Shown in pieces: positions 1 to 8,368 of a DNA stretch of 24,660 nucleotides. The DNA lies in assembly GCA_948744995.1 (NCBI GenBank), contig CAPZCD010000007.1, forward strand, positions 1-24,660, written 5' to 3'. The position numbers and the translations under genes are program-made. How positions within the stretch are numbered: the stretch's first letter is position 1; the number at the start of each line of letters is the position of its first letter. The notes below the pieces were generated by a model that worked only from the letters and a program-made list of their open reading frames with translations, did not search any database and was not told the DNA's origin. This DNA comes from an uncultured Rickettsiales bacterium (lineage in GTDB: Bacteria; Pseudomonadota; Alphaproteobacteria; Rickettsiales; UBA1997).

Positions 1-201
1 ACGACCAAGTTGTATTGGCTCTATACAATCAGATTTCCAAATTGGTATCTTTTTATCTTTTTTATGATAGGAACAAAAAATCTTTACCTTAGATTGTTCA
101 TTTGGTGTAATTACTGTTTTAGTATTTATAAATGTTCCGGTAAAAATGACAGTTAATATTGTTAAAAATATAAAATATGTTTTTCTCATAAAAATTCTCA
201 T
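1..201 (-). CDS. small exported or membrane-anchored protein, 5' part only
   Basis: An open frame on the minus strand runs off the left edge of the window with no stop, so only the N-terminus is present. Two in-frame ATGs are possible, at 201 and 189; neither has a clear Shine-Dalgarno. From the 189 start the protein begins MRKTYFIFLTILTVIF, a short basic stretch followed by about 20 hydrophobic residues, which fits a signal peptide or N-terminal anchor. The visible mature part is polar and lysine-rich and has two cysteines (FCSYHKK and SDC) that could form a disulfide in the periplasm. I do not recognise the family. The 390 bp spacer upstream separates it from holC, so it is probably a separate transcription unit. 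Confidence 0.5.
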   Translation of the reverse strand, partial: MRIFMRKTYFIFLTILTVIFTGTFINTKTVITPNEQSKVKIFCSYHKKDKKIPIWKSDCIEPIQLGR

Positions 202-578
202 AAACTTTACTTAGTTTTTTGTAATTAAATAGTACGTTTTAATATTGTTATTTTTCACCATAACATCTGGTAAGCTATTTAATATCAAATACAAAAAAAT
301 ATCAAATTTGTAAAGATATAAAGTCTAAAACTAAAACAATCTTACCATATATAAAATAGCTATTTTAATTAACTAAATTATATCATTAATTTCCATTATA
401 GAATATTTCTTTAAAAAACAAAGGGGGTGTTAAGATAAGGGCATTTATATTAAATATAATATAAATAATAGTTATATTTTTCAATGATAATTTGTATATA
501 TTACGAATTTTTTCCATATATTCTGTTATTTTTTGTATAATTCATAAATTAAAAGTCATTAGTATCAATTTTAATACC
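202..578. other. AT-rich intergenic spacer, no gene seen
   Basis: The spacer lies between the truncated gene and the end of holC. No convincing ORF, tRNA or GC-rich terminator is seen. A G-rich patch (AAGGGGGTG near 419-429) stands out in otherwise very AT-rich sequence. The right end (about 455-575) has weak similarity to the ~150 bp inverted-repeat element found three times elsewhere in the window. A purely A/T stem (ATTAAAA / TTTTAAT) just past the holC stop could be a weak terminator. Confidence 0.5.
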
Positions 579-1049
579 CTAAACCACAAATTCCTCAAAA
601 CTCCCCCATTTACCACCATTTTTAACATTCAAAGTTACTCCATAATTTAGATTCTTATAATTATCAAAACTAATTTTCGCCTGATTCAAACTATTTTTAT
701 TCATTCTACTATAGACATAAAATAATTTCTCAAAACCATTTATAAAATCAAAATTATCCAAAAAACCACTAATCAACAGATAATTAGCAGAATTAAAATT
801 CAATAGTTCGTTAGAGAGTAGCAATCTTTCATATTTTTGAGATACATTTTTAGAATTATAGACAGAGTGCGGTAAAAATTCGCTTTCTTCACATAAATCC
901 CACAGCATTTTATCAAGATTTTTTAGTTTTTCAGCCGAATTTGAATACAAAAAGACTTTTTTACCATTTTTGAACACCAATTGGTTTAAAAAATTAAATA
1001 AAAACCTATTAATGTCAGAATCTATGCAGTAAAAAATAACCTCAGTCAT
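579..1049 (-). CDS. holC: DNA polymerase III chi subunit (HolC)
   Basis: This is a 156-residue protein, close to the usual chi length. Chi is part of the clamp-loader-associated chi-psi pair and contacts single-strand binding protein during replication. The family signature is visible: LDKMLW at about 45-50 followed by FLPH at 58-61, and the NYLLISGF strand where chi proteins have their 'vlinl' segment. The ATG overlaps the dnaQ stop in an ATGA arrangement (1046-1049), so translation is probably coupled to dnaQ. It is the last gene of the pheS-aas-TPR-mlaA-mlaC-dnaQ-holC run. Outside the signature the sequence has drifted, as is normal for chi. Confidence 0.88.
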   Translation of the reverse strand: MTEVIFYCIDSDINRFLFNFLNQLVFKNGKKVFLYSNSAEKLKNLDKMLWDLCEESEFLPHSVYNSKNVSQKYERLLLSNELLNFNSANYLLISGFLDNFDFINGFEKLFYVYSRMNKNSLNQAKISFDNYKNLNYGVTLNVKNGGKWGSFEEFVV

Positions 1050-1762
1050 GCTGAAACCTCATTGTCCCAGAGATTATTAGGGATATATTTCTCAAGAAAC
1101 GCCTTATGTTTAGCCAAATCATCTTCAGAAACCTTAAAATTGCGACTCGGTAAAATCTTCTTTGTCTTCAATTTTTGTAAAAAATCCTCCATACCAACAT
1201 TATTAAGCTTTATGGAGTCATTTCTCTCCTCTATAAAGCTTTTTTGAGCACCACCATTAAGTTCAACATAAACATCGGACAAGAGTTCCGCGTCTAGTAA
1301 GGCACCATGGAATGTTCTGGCTGAGTTGTCTATATTATATCTTTTGCATAAAGCATCTAAATTGTTTTTTTGCCCCGGGAATTTGCTTTTGGCTAACATC
1401 AGAGAATCCACAACTTCATTTTTCAATCTTTTATGTCCACATAACTCAAGCTCATAGTTTATAAATTTCATATCAAATCCGGCATTATGAGCTACCAATG
1501 TAGAATCACCGAAAAATTCCAGCAGTTTATCTGCAATTTCCAAAAATGTGGGTTTTCCAACCAATTTTTCCGTAGTTATACCATGTATTGCCGCTGCTTC
1601 TTCCGGTACGTCCCTTTCGGGATTTATTAACTCATGAAAAACCCTATCTGTCCGTTTACCATCTATAAGTTCTACACAACCTATTTCTACAAGTCGATCA
1701 CCATTATCCGGGTCTAAACCAGTAGTTTCAGTATCAAAACAAACTTCTCTATTTACTCTCAT
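1046..1762 (-). CDS. dnaQ: DNA polymerase III epsilon subunit, 3'-5' proofreading exonuclease
   Basis: This 238-residue DEDDh exonuclease is the proofreading subunit of the replicative polymerase. All catalytic motifs are present: ExoI FDTETTGLD (D10, E12), ExoII HNAGFDMKF (D97) and ExoIII HGALLDAE (H152, D157). The C-terminal ~65 residues match the region that binds the alpha subunit in this family, so it is a true epsilon rather than a generic exonuclease. The ATG at 1762 lies inside the end of mlaC (14 bp overlap) and the stop overlaps the holC start, so it sits in a tightly packed operon. It shares neither function nor pathway with the mla and aas genes before it. Confidence 0.95.
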   Translation of the reverse strand: MRVNREVCFDTETTGLDPDNGDRLVEIGCVELIDGKRTDRVFHELINPERDVPEEAAAIHGITTEKLVGKPTFLEIADKLLEFFGDSTLVAHNAGFDMKFINYELELCGHKRLKNEVVDSLMLAKSKFPGQKNNLDALCKRYNIDNSARTFHGALLDAELLSDVYVELNGGAQKSFIEERNDSIKLNNVGMEDFLQKLKTKKILPSRNFKVSEDDLAKHKAFLEKYIPNNLWDNEVSA

Positions 1763-2330
1763 TTTTTGCTTTCAGTTCTTCTAAAAATTTGTCAAAACCT
1801 TTTGATGTTACTAAAGAATTTACTTCCGATCTCTGAGCATTAATGAAACTTATACCTTCTGTTATTATATCAGTTATATAGTATTTACCACTCTTTTCAA
1901 CTATCCTAAAATTATTTTTTACAAACTTATCATCTTTGTACTTTACCGATGTCGAAACCATATATGTTTTGTCTTTAGTTTTTTCAATAGATAATATTTT
2001 ATAGTTATCACCGGTATAGTAATGCAATACCGATAAATAATTTCTAATGAGGAATTTAGAATATTCTTCTACAAATTGCTTTACTTTTTCTTCCGAGATT
2101 GTTTTTCTATGTCTACCGAGTATATAGTTCCCCATCCAACTGAAATCCAGGATTTGTCTGGATAAAATAAAGGTTTCTACTTCTTTTTTCTTTTGTATTT
2201 CTATATTTTCTATCGATTCAAATTTTTTTGCAAAATTATTCACAAAATTTGTTATATCTTGGTTAACATCAGCAAAAACCGGAAAACTTAAAAATATTAG
2301 CAGTGGCACAACCTTAAATATATTTTTCAT
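1749..2330 (-). CDS. mlaC: phospholipid transport periplasmic protein MlaC
   Basis: This 193-residue protein has a clear signal peptide (about residues 1-20, ending PVFA). The mature part matches the MlaC / toluene-tolerance Ttg2D family: FSWMGNYILGRHRKTI, the SKFLIRNYLSVL helix, and the closing KYYITDIITEGISF strand followed by RSEVNSL. MlaC shuttles phospholipids across the periplasm between the outer-membrane MlaA and the inner-membrane MlaFEDB ABC transporter. It starts 2 bp after mlaA, so the two partners are co-transcribed. The ABC transporter genes (mlaF, E, D) are not in this window. Confidence 0.92.
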   Translation of the reverse strand: MKNIFKVVPLLIFLSFPVFADVNQDITNFVNNFAKKFESIENIEIQKKKEVETFILSRQILDFSWMGNYILGRHRKTISEEKVKQFVEEYSKFLIRNYLSVLHYYTGDNYKILSIEKTKDKTYMVSTSVKYKDDKFVKNNFRIVEKSGKYYITDIITEGISFINAQRSEVNSLVTSKGFDKFLEELKAKNESK

Positions 2331-2332
2331 AA

Positions 2333-3133
2333 CTATCTCTTCTTAATTTTATTAATAACATAATTTCTATTTCGTACATATCCATCTCTAACGAAAATAT
2401 AAGGATCAAACGATCGTTGCACGAAATTCTTATTCAATTCAATGGCACCATCAACAGTATCCACATATTGCGCGAAATATTTAGGAGCTACTAGATACCA
2501 AGGAGTCCAACTTCTATCTGTAAAGATAGAAAAACCATTATAGGCAACAGGATTTATATAAAACGAGGTTGTAAGTCCAAAACCATCTCTTAGACTATAG
2601 GGACCAAATATAGGAACCATAACAAAAAAACCGTTTCCAACGCCATAGTAAGCTAAGGTTTGCCCTAAATCTCTCTTGTCTCTTTCAATAGAAAAGAGAC
2701 TTTTTGCAGGATTAAATAAACCGAGAAAACCAATTGTCATGTTTGTAGTAAATACCAAAAGTGTCTTACCGGCATTAATGAAATCCAGCTGTAGTATTGA
2801 GTTAAGCAATATCATAGGATCCTGAACCCTATTACCAATATTTGATATGATTTCCCTTGCCGTCTCATTTGTGTTTTCTTTATAAAAATTCATAATAGGA
2901 GTAGCTAAATTTTCCAGCAAAAACACATTAAAGCTAAAAATTGACCTGTTGATTGTTTCAAAAGGGTCACTAATTGTAGTACTTTTACCAAAATCTTCAT
3001 AATCATAATCATCATAATCACTTGCCGAGGCTATAGCATTACCGCGTCTATCTATCCTTATGGGAGTTGTCGTTTGACAGCTTTGTAGTAGTAGACAAAA
3101 GGAAAGAAATGTTAAAATTCTAAAGCTTGACAT
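2333..3133 (-). CDS. mlaA: outer-membrane lipoprotein MlaA (VacJ family)
   Basis: This is a 266-residue lipoprotein. The N-terminus has a hydrophobic signal with a lipobox-like LLQSC ending at C19, where the lipid would be attached. Family marks follow: SDPFETINRSIF at about 55-66, the long conserved helical core, FGPYSLRDGFG, and the closing DPYIFVRDGYVRNRNY. MlaA sits in the outer membrane, removes mislocalised phospholipids from the outer leaflet and hands them to MlaC, encoded directly downstream. Residues 33-50 are an acidic D/Y-rich linker that is longer than usual. The gene overlaps the upstream TPR-like gene by 14 bp. Confidence 0.93.
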   Translation of the reverse strand: MSSFRILTFLSFCLLLQSCQTTTPIRIDRRGNAIASASDYDDYDYEDFGKSTTISDPFETINRSIFSFNVFLLENLATPIMNFYKENTNETAREIISNIGNRVQDPMILLNSILQLDFINAGKTLLVFTTNMTIGFLGLFNPAKSLFSIERDKRDLGQTLAYYGVGNGFFVMVPIFGPYSLRDGFGLTTSFYINPVAYNGFSIFTDRSWTPWYLVAPKYFAQYVDTVDGAIELNKNFVQRSFDPYIFVRDGYVRNRNYVINKIKKR

Positions 3134-3533
3134 TGTCTATGACACTCTCTAAATTTGATAAACTCTGATTAGCTTTATAGGTATCAATTATTTTTTCTAC
3201 CTTATTATTACCAATTATATCAATCAACTTTGTCGCGTATTTTTGTTTTTCCTCTTTGACTTTTTTTAAATGTTTAATAGCTTTTTCGTTCTCTCTGTTT
3301 AAGATATATACCAATCCCAAAAGATACTCGGCATGGTCATTATTAGGCCATAGTCTGAGTATAATTTTCAACCTGTTCTTACATTCACCCAATATACCAT
3401 ACTCAAAATAATCTGTCGCCAGATAGATATTATTATCCTTAAGATTTTTAGCCTTCATCTTAGTTTCAGCTAAAACCACTTTTGCTTTAGCTATAGAATC
3501 TTTCAAATATTTTTTAATTTTACCAATAACCAT
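3120..3533 (-). CDS. small TPR-like helical protein between aas and mlaA
   Basis: The product is about 137 residues from the ATG at 3533, which follows the aas stop after one base (TAA-A-ATG) and so looks translationally coupled. A longer frame from 3563 would overlap aas by 29 bp and is less likely. The N-terminus is lysine-rich. The middle (NNIYLATDYFEYGILGECKNR, then LWPNNDHAEYLLGLVYIL and NRENEKAIKHLKKV) has the spacing of two tetratricopeptide-type helical pairs, which are protein-binding scaffolds. No signal peptide is seen, so it is probably cytoplasmic. Its place in the aas-mlaA-mlaC segment hints at a role with that lipid system, but this rests on position only. Confidence 0.7.
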   Translation of the reverse strand: MVIGKIKKYLKDSIAKAKVVLAETKMKAKNLKDNNIYLATDYFEYGILGECKNRLKIILRLWPNNDHAEYLLGLVYILNRENEKAIKHLKKVKEEKQKYATKLIDIIGNNKVEKIIDTYKANQSLSNLESVIDNVKL

Positions 3534-3534
3534 T

Positions 3535-5703
3535 TTAGTCCATTTTTTTTGATAATTCTTCAATAATCTCTCTTTTTAACTCCACATTATTCCTTTTGCC
3601 GGTACTAAATAAGGGGAAATTCTCCTTATATAATACAATTCGCGGTAAAAATAATTCAGAAACTCCATTGTTTTTTATATAACTCTGCAAAGTCTCCTTA
3701 TTCACCATTTTATTATTAGTGGCTAAAACTATTTGTTCTCCCTTACTTTCATGCGGAATAGAAACTGCTCCGTACTGAAATTCAGTCTTCATCCATTCAT
3801 AGCACTTTTCAACCATATTTTCAACTGCCGTCAGTGATACCATTTCCCCACCTATTTTCGCAAACCTTTTAATTCTATCGGTTATGTAGAAAAAACCAGC
3901 TTCATCAACATAACCTATATCACCGGTTTCATACCATCCATCTTCAACCGGAATAACTACACCAGGCTCAGTTGACTTCATATAACCCTTCATAATATTT
4001 GGTCCTTTTACACATAAAATACCACCGTTATCTATACCGTCAATATGTTTAAATTTATATTCCAATCCAGGTAGTAGTTGACCTATAGAACCAAACCTGC
4101 AATATACCAGATTATTAGCTGTCAAAACAGGGGAACACTCGGTCGCACCGTATCCTTCCAGAAGCCTAACGCCAAATCTTTCCGACCAAGTATTTCTTGT
4201 ATCCTGTCTTACAGATTCAGCTCCACCCAATATAAATCTTATGCTATTAAAATCATATGGATGTGCTACCTTTGCATAGCCTTTGAAAAAGGTGTCAGTA
4301 GCAAACATAGCTGTAGCTCCTATTTCATAAACTAATTCCGGTATAATTCTATAATGCAACGGAGAAGGATACAGAAAAACTTTGCCACCAACAAGTAAAG
4401 GAAAAACAGTTCCAACGGTTAAACCAAAACAATGGAACATAGGAAGAATATTGAAAACAACATCAGTATTATTTATATCTATCATGCATTTACACTGCAT
4501 TATATTTGCAACTAGATTTGAATGTGTTATTACAACAGCTTTTGGTGCCCCTTCAGAGCCAGATGTAAATAATATAGCACATTTTTTATCTCCACTATAC
4601 TTAAATGGTACATCCTTAATTTTATACTGCCACAGTGCCTTAATTTTATCCTTAATCGTGAATGTTTTAGCGACATCTTCCAGATAATATATTTTTATTC
4701 CTGCGCTTTCCAGAGCATATATAAGCTCATCCAACTTTGCAACTTCTACAAATTCTTTTGAAGTTAATATATTATTTATAACTGCTGTTCTGCACATAGA
4801 AAGAACATTTGCACTACCACTGGAAAAATTCAGCATAGCCGGCACTCTATCGTATGCCAATAATCCAAAGAAACTACAGAGATTAGCACAGGAATTTGGC
4901 AGCAAAACCCCAACATTTTCTTGTTCTGCAAATTGTTCTTTAAAATAATTCCCAAGTATAAAACTTTTTATTACAACATCCTTATAGGTCTGCGGCTTTC
5001 TTTTGGAATCTTCTAAAACAAAAGGTCTTTTAAATAAGCCGCGTTTTCCATGAATTTTAGATGACTTTATAAACAAATTGAATAAGGATATTCTACTATT
5101 ATATATAGTTTTAAAATTCATTTCCAACATTATTCTATGAACCAGGTGACTTAAATAGTCTCTTTCTCTTCTTAACTCTTCTTTTAGTTTTATTTCTACC
5201 GGTTTTCCAATATTTATAGTTATTTTGGGTAGTGGTCTCATTGGCATTTTACTCTTTAACTCAGAGAAATAACTATATTCCATGCCTTCTATCCAAACGG
5301 GAATCAATGGCGCATTAGCCTTATCAGCTAATATTCCGGGCGCTTCATAAATTTTCATTATACCACCACTTCGAGTAACTCTGCCTTCCGGAAATATCAA
5401 ACAACTTCTACCCTCTTCTAATTTTGCCAGAACCTCTTTTATGGATTTTGGTTCTATAGGATTAAATTCCACAATATCTGCTTTTCTCAGAAAAAATCTA
5501 ACTAGTTTTTTTCTCAACAAAGAGCTGCTTAGCACCATCACTGGATTATTCGGCAAAAAAGCATACAAAACTATTGGATCTAAATAGGACACATGATTTG
5601 AGATAAATATTCCAACTTTAGGTAAGTCAGCGTACTTAACCTCAAACCTACACCTAACCTTCATTAACCTTAAAATCTGTCTTAAAATGAACTTTCTAAT
5701 CAT
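3535..5703 (-). CDS. aas: bifunctional 2-acyl-glycerophosphoethanolamine acyltransferase / acyl-ACP synthetase (Aas)
   Basis: At 722 residues it matches full-length Aas (about 720 in E. coli). Residues 1-200 are a PlsC-type acyltransferase with the NHVSYLD catalytic motif (H37, D42) and FPEGR at 104-108. Residues 235-722 are an AMP-binding acyl-activating domain with the phosphate loop LFTSGSEGAPK (378-388), GYGATECSP (about 518-525) and YETGDIG followed by DRIKR. The enzyme activates fatty acids onto its ACP partner and re-acylates lysophospholipids, recycling membrane lipids or using host fatty acids. It begins 25 bp after pheS in the same direction. The usual partner, the lysophospholipid flippase LplT, is not adjacent. 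mlaA and mlaC lie immediately beyond the TPR gene. Confidence 0.94.
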   Translation of the reverse strand: MIRKFILRQILRLMKVRCRFEVKYADLPKVGIFISNHVSYLDPIVLYAFLPNNPVMVLSSSLLRKKLVRFFLRKADIVEFNPIEPKSIKEVLAKLEEGRSCLIFPEGRVTRSGGIMKIYEAPGILADKANAPLIPVWIEGMEYSYFSELKSKMPMRPLPKITINIGKPVEIKLKEELRRERDYLSHLVHRIMLEMNFKTIYNSRISLFNLFIKSSKIHGKRGLFKRPFVLEDSKRKPQTYKDVVIKSFILGNYFKEQFAEQENVGVLLPNSCANLCSFFGLLAYDRVPAMLNFSSGSANVLSMCRTAVINNILTSKEFVEVAKLDELIYALESAGIKIYYLEDVAKTFTIKDKIKALWQYKIKDVPFKYSGDKKCAILFTSGSEGAPKAVVITHSNLVANIMQCKCMIDINNTDVVFNILPMFHCFGLTVGTVFPLLVGGKVFLYPSPLHYRIIPELVYEIGATAMFATDTFFKGYAKVAHPYDFNSIRFILGGAESVRQDTRNTWSERFGVRLLEGYGATECSPVLTANNLVYCRFGSIGQLLPGLEYKFKHIDGIDNGGILCVKGPNIMKGYMKSTEPGVVIPVEDGWYETGDIGYVDEAGFFYITDRIKRFAKIGGEMVSLTAVENMVEKCYEWMKTEFQYGAVSIPHESKGEQIVLATNNKMVNKETLQSYIKNNGVSELFLPRIVLYKENFPLFSTGKRNNVELKREIIEELSKKMD

Positions 5704-5728
5704 CTTTTGCCTTATTTATTAATCATTT

Positions 5729-6775
5729 TCATTCAAATATCTTAAAACCGTAGTGTTTTAAAAATCTTATATCCCCATCATAAAGATTTCTCATATCTTT
5801 TATTCCATATTTTAACATTGCCATTCTTTCTATACCAAAAGCAAAAGCAAAACCTTGATATTCAGTATTATCCATACCAACATTCTTTAGAACATTCGGA
5901 TGTAGCATACCAGCACCAAGTATTTCAATCCAGCTATCTCCATCTCCTAAAATAATTCTGTCAGACTCCTTTCTATATTTTATATCAACCTCCACACTAG
6001 GACTTGTGAAAGGAAAATAACTAGGCCTAAATCTCAGCGGAATATTATCTAAATCGAAAAATTTTTTCATTATGGTAATTAAACAATTTTTCAAATCTTG
6101 CATATTTATATTTTTATCTACATAAACTGCATCAAACTGATGAAACATAGGACAATGAGTTGCGTCCATTTCACTTCTGAAATTTTTTCCTATAGTAAAA
6201 AATTTAAAAGGTGGTTTTTTATTTTTCATTTCTCTAGAATCTACAGAAGTTGTTTGAGTTCTAAGCAAAATGACATCATCATCTCCTTCATTATTTTTAA
6301 GATAGAAGGTATCCTGCATTTGTCTAGCCGGATGGTGTTTAGGGATATTCAGTCCCTCAAAACAATTCCAGTCGTTCTCTATTTCCGAACCACTAACTAT
6401 TGAAAATCCCATAGAATAAAGAATTTCTCTAAACTCCTGCTGAACTTTGGATATTGGATGCATAAGACCGATATTAGATTGTCTAACAGGCAGCGTAATA
6501 TCTAGAGCTTCTTTCTTCAATTCCTCTTCTATTAAACTATTTTTTATTGATTTTTCTAATTCATCTATCTTTTTTTCAAAAAAACTTCTAATTTCGTTGA
6601 TTTTCGAACCAAATTCTTTCTTTTTTTCTATTGTTAAGGTTGATATATTTTTAAATAACTCGTTTATTTCGCTCTTTTTTCCAAGAAAATTGGACTTTAA
6701 TTCTTTTAATTGCCCCATATCCTTGACAGATTCTATTTTATTTAAAAAGTTGGCTCTAATTTTTTCTAAATCCAT
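5729..6775 (-). CDS. pheS: phenylalanine-tRNA ligase alpha subunit
   Basis: This is a full-length 348-residue class II aminoacyl-tRNA synthetase subunit. Residues 1-90 form the N-terminal coiled-coil arm that contacts tRNA-Phe. Class II motif 2 is KFFTIGKNFRSEMDATH (about 191-207) followed by MFHQFDAVYVD. Motif 3 is GFAFAFGIERMAMLKYGI. The HPISKVQQEF and GAGMLHPNVL signatures are specific to PheS. The active enzyme is an alpha2-beta2 complex with PheT, usually encoded directly downstream; here the next gene is aas and pheT is not in the window. A strong promoter lies about 30 bp upstream. Confidence 0.97.
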   Translation of the reverse strand: MDLEKIRANFLNKIESVKDMGQLKELKSNFLGKKSEINELFKNISTLTIEKKKEFGSKINEIRSFFEKKIDELEKSIKNSLIEEELKKEALDITLPVRQSNIGLMHPISKVQQEFREILYSMGFSIVSGSEIENDWNCFEGLNIPKHHPARQMQDTFYLKNNEGDDDVILLRTQTTSVDSREMKNKKPPFKFFTIGKNFRSEMDATHCPMFHQFDAVYVDKNINMQDLKNCLITIMKKFFDLDNIPLRFRPSYFPFTSPSVEVDIKYRKESDRIILGDGDSWIEILGAGMLHPNVLKNVGMDNTEYQGFAFAFGIERMAMLKYGIKDMRNLYDGDIRFLKHYGFKIFE

Positions 6776-6804
6776 ATAAATTAATTAAGAATGTGACAAA
6801 ATTC

Positions 6805-6832
6805 ATTATAGCATTTAAAATGATTTTATCAA
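6805..6832 (-). promoter_or_regulatory. putative sigma-70-type promoter of the pheS operon
   Basis: Read on the minus strand: TTGATA (6832-6827), a 16-bp spacer, and a perfect TATAAT (6810-6805), with the pheS ATG about 30 bp further on. This is one of the best promoter matches in the window, in the short gap between the MFS gene and pheS, and it would drive the whole seven-gene run down to holC. Confidence 0.6.
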
Positions 6833-6845
6833 GTTTAAATAGAAG

Positions 6846-8048
6846 TTATAGATTATCTTTAATTTTCCTTAAATGTTTATCCTTAGTAAACAATATATAA
6901 AAAATCAACACCAAAACAGCATAAGCATATGCCAAAAACATAAAACCCATTCGATATGAATATTTAGCAGAAATTAATCCAAAAAATCGCAGAAATAACA
7001 ATTTAGACATTGAATCAATAAAACTGCTTATAGAAACTATAATAGACCTTGATTTTGCTGGAATTAATCTCTGTATTTTAGGATAAAATAATAAATCCCC
7101 GCTTTGGATGCAGAAAAAATAAAGAATATTCATAATATAGCATAAAAGTCCACATTCGTTATAAATATATACCGATAAAATACAAAATATCCCACCGACC
7201 AAAAATAGTCTGGCACTATTATATACATCTTTTTTTATAAAGTAATCTATCAAAGCGGCTTGCATAAGAGCAACTAATAAAACCTGTAGAGGAATCATTT
7301 TTCCAACACTCATAAAACTAAATTCTATTTCCTTATAAAAAAGCGAAGAATAGTTTATGAAGATCATCCAAATACCATACCAAACCCCTTCAAATAATAT
7401 AAAGTTTCTTAACGTACGATGCCTACAAATATACCTAAAACCATTTTTAATGGATTTGAGATAGTCAGTATTCAACTTTTTTAAATTTTCATTACTGTGC
7501 TCATTCATTGATATTATCACCATTAAATATAAAATTAACACAAAAATATCTATTAATATAAGGTAATCCATATTGTCATACTTCATAAGTATACCAGCCA
7601 GAAACGCTGATATCATCAGAGCAAAATAATGTATTATTTTTGCCCTACTTTTATATTTTATAAATTCATTCATTATATCTAAATACTTTATATTGTTGTA
7701 GAGCAACGATTCCTTTGAGCCAGAAAATATAGTTTCATACAAACCGCAAAAACTATAAAAGATACAAAAAGTAAAAAAATTTTTCTCGAAAAATATCAAA
7801 ATATAACCGATTATGTAGAATAAGATTCCAGATATTAAACTTTTTTTGCAACCAAAATAGTCTGATATGGCGCCAGTTGGTATTTCTACCAAGGCTGACA
7901 TGATACTAAAAGTAGATATTATTAGACTTACTTGTACTGGAGTTAGAGTCGAGTTTAGTAGTAAAACTAAATATTGTTTTAGAAAAAGAAAACCTTTCAA
8001 AAAATAAATTGCATAGTACTGCAGTAAGAACTTCTTTTTTTCGTCCAT
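6846..8048 (-). CDS. major facilitator superfamily transporter
   Basis: This 400-residue protein is hydrophobic nearly throughout, with about 12 predicted membrane spans. The loop after the second span carries an MFS motif-A-like GAISDYFGCKKSL (about 59-71), and the related IPTG just before it is typical of drug/H+ antiporter-like members. The central loop (about 180-205) is basic and lysine-rich, as expected for the cytoplasmic side. The substrate cannot be told from sequence. I considered LplT, the flippase partner of Aas, because aas lies just beyond pheS, but see no specific LplT resemblance. It has its own promoter region, shared back to back with the RAP-domain gene, and its upstream side carries one end of a ~150 bp repeat element. 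Confidence 0.85.
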   Translation of the reverse strand: MDEKKKFLLQYYAIYFLKGFLFLKQYLVLLLNSTLTPVQVSLIISTFSIMSALVEIPTGAISDYFGCKKSLISGILFYIIGYILIFFEKNFFTFCIFYSFCGLYETIFSGSKESLLYNNIKYLDIMNEFIKYKSRAKIIHYFALMISAFLAGILMKYDNMDYLILIDIFVLILYLMVIISMNEHSNENLKKLNTDYLKSIKNGFRYICRHRTLRNFILFEGVWYGIWMIFINYSSLFYKEIEFSFMSVGKMIPLQVLLVALMQAALIDYFIKKDVYNSARLFLVGGIFCILSVYIYNECGLLCYIMNILYFFCIQSGDLLFYPKIQRLIPAKSRSIIVSISSFIDSMSKLLFLRFFGLISAKYSYRMGFMFLAYAYAVLVLIFYILFTKDKHLRKIKDNL

Positions 8049-8085
8049 CTATTATAGCATATAAAAAATTAACTCTTTTACTGAT

Positions 8086-8112
8086 GATATAGGATTTATT
8101 TTGAAAAATCAA
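8086..8112 (-). promoter_or_regulatory. putative promoter of the MFS transporter gene
   Basis: On the minus strand TTGATT (8112-8107) is followed after 15 bp by TATATC (8091-8086), about 38 bp before the ATG. The -35 box begins about 24 bp beyond the conserved motif at the left end of the inverted-repeat element at 8134-8281. A second perfect TATAAT (8056-8051) lies only a few bases from the start codon but has no -35 partner. Confidence 0.4.
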
Positions 8113-8133
8113 TAAGTTTTAGGGATGCCATAA

Positions 8134-8281
8134 GAGATTATTTACTAATGATTGATAAATTATATAAAAAACAATGAGATATAAGGATAAAACAAAGTAA
8201 TAATAAAAAATTTTAACAAACGCGAATTACTAAAATATCTAGTAATTATTTAACTATAATCAGCTATTGGTGAGCAAATCC
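8134..8281 (-). repeat. ~150 bp element with terminal inverted repeats, copy 1
   Basis: The two ends are imperfect inverted repeats reading inward as G-A-G-A-T-T-A-T-T-T-A-C-T-A-A-T... on the left and G-G-A-T-T-T-G-C-T-C-A-C-C-A-A-T... on the right. The core (8227-8264) matches the copy at 10120-10157 at 35 of 38 positions, in the opposite orientation, including an identical 20-mer (8234-8253). The element fills most of the gap between the divergent MFS and RAP genes and has a plausible promoter outside each end. No target-site duplication is obvious. Confidence 0.7.
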
Positions 8282-8302
8282 TTTATACTTATTGACTTAG
8301 TA

Positions 8303-8330
8303 TTGAAAATACCAAATTGTTATCTATTAT
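8303..8330 (+). promoter_or_regulatory. putative promoter of the RAP-domain gene
   Basis: TTGAAA (8303-8308), a 16-bp spacer and TATTAT (8325-8330) lie about 38 bp before the ATG at 8369. The -35 box starts 25 bp after the GCAA of the conserved motif at the right end of repeat copy 1. Confidence 0.45.
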
Positions 8331-8368
8331 AGGTGTTAGGTTCACAAAATTACTAAAAGTAGAAAAAT

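Noticed and set aside
6846..8048. MFS gene as LplT, the lysophospholipid flippase that partners Aas
   Set aside because: Length and location near aas fit, but pheS lies between them and the sequence shows general MFS features only, with no LplT-specific similarity that I can recognise.
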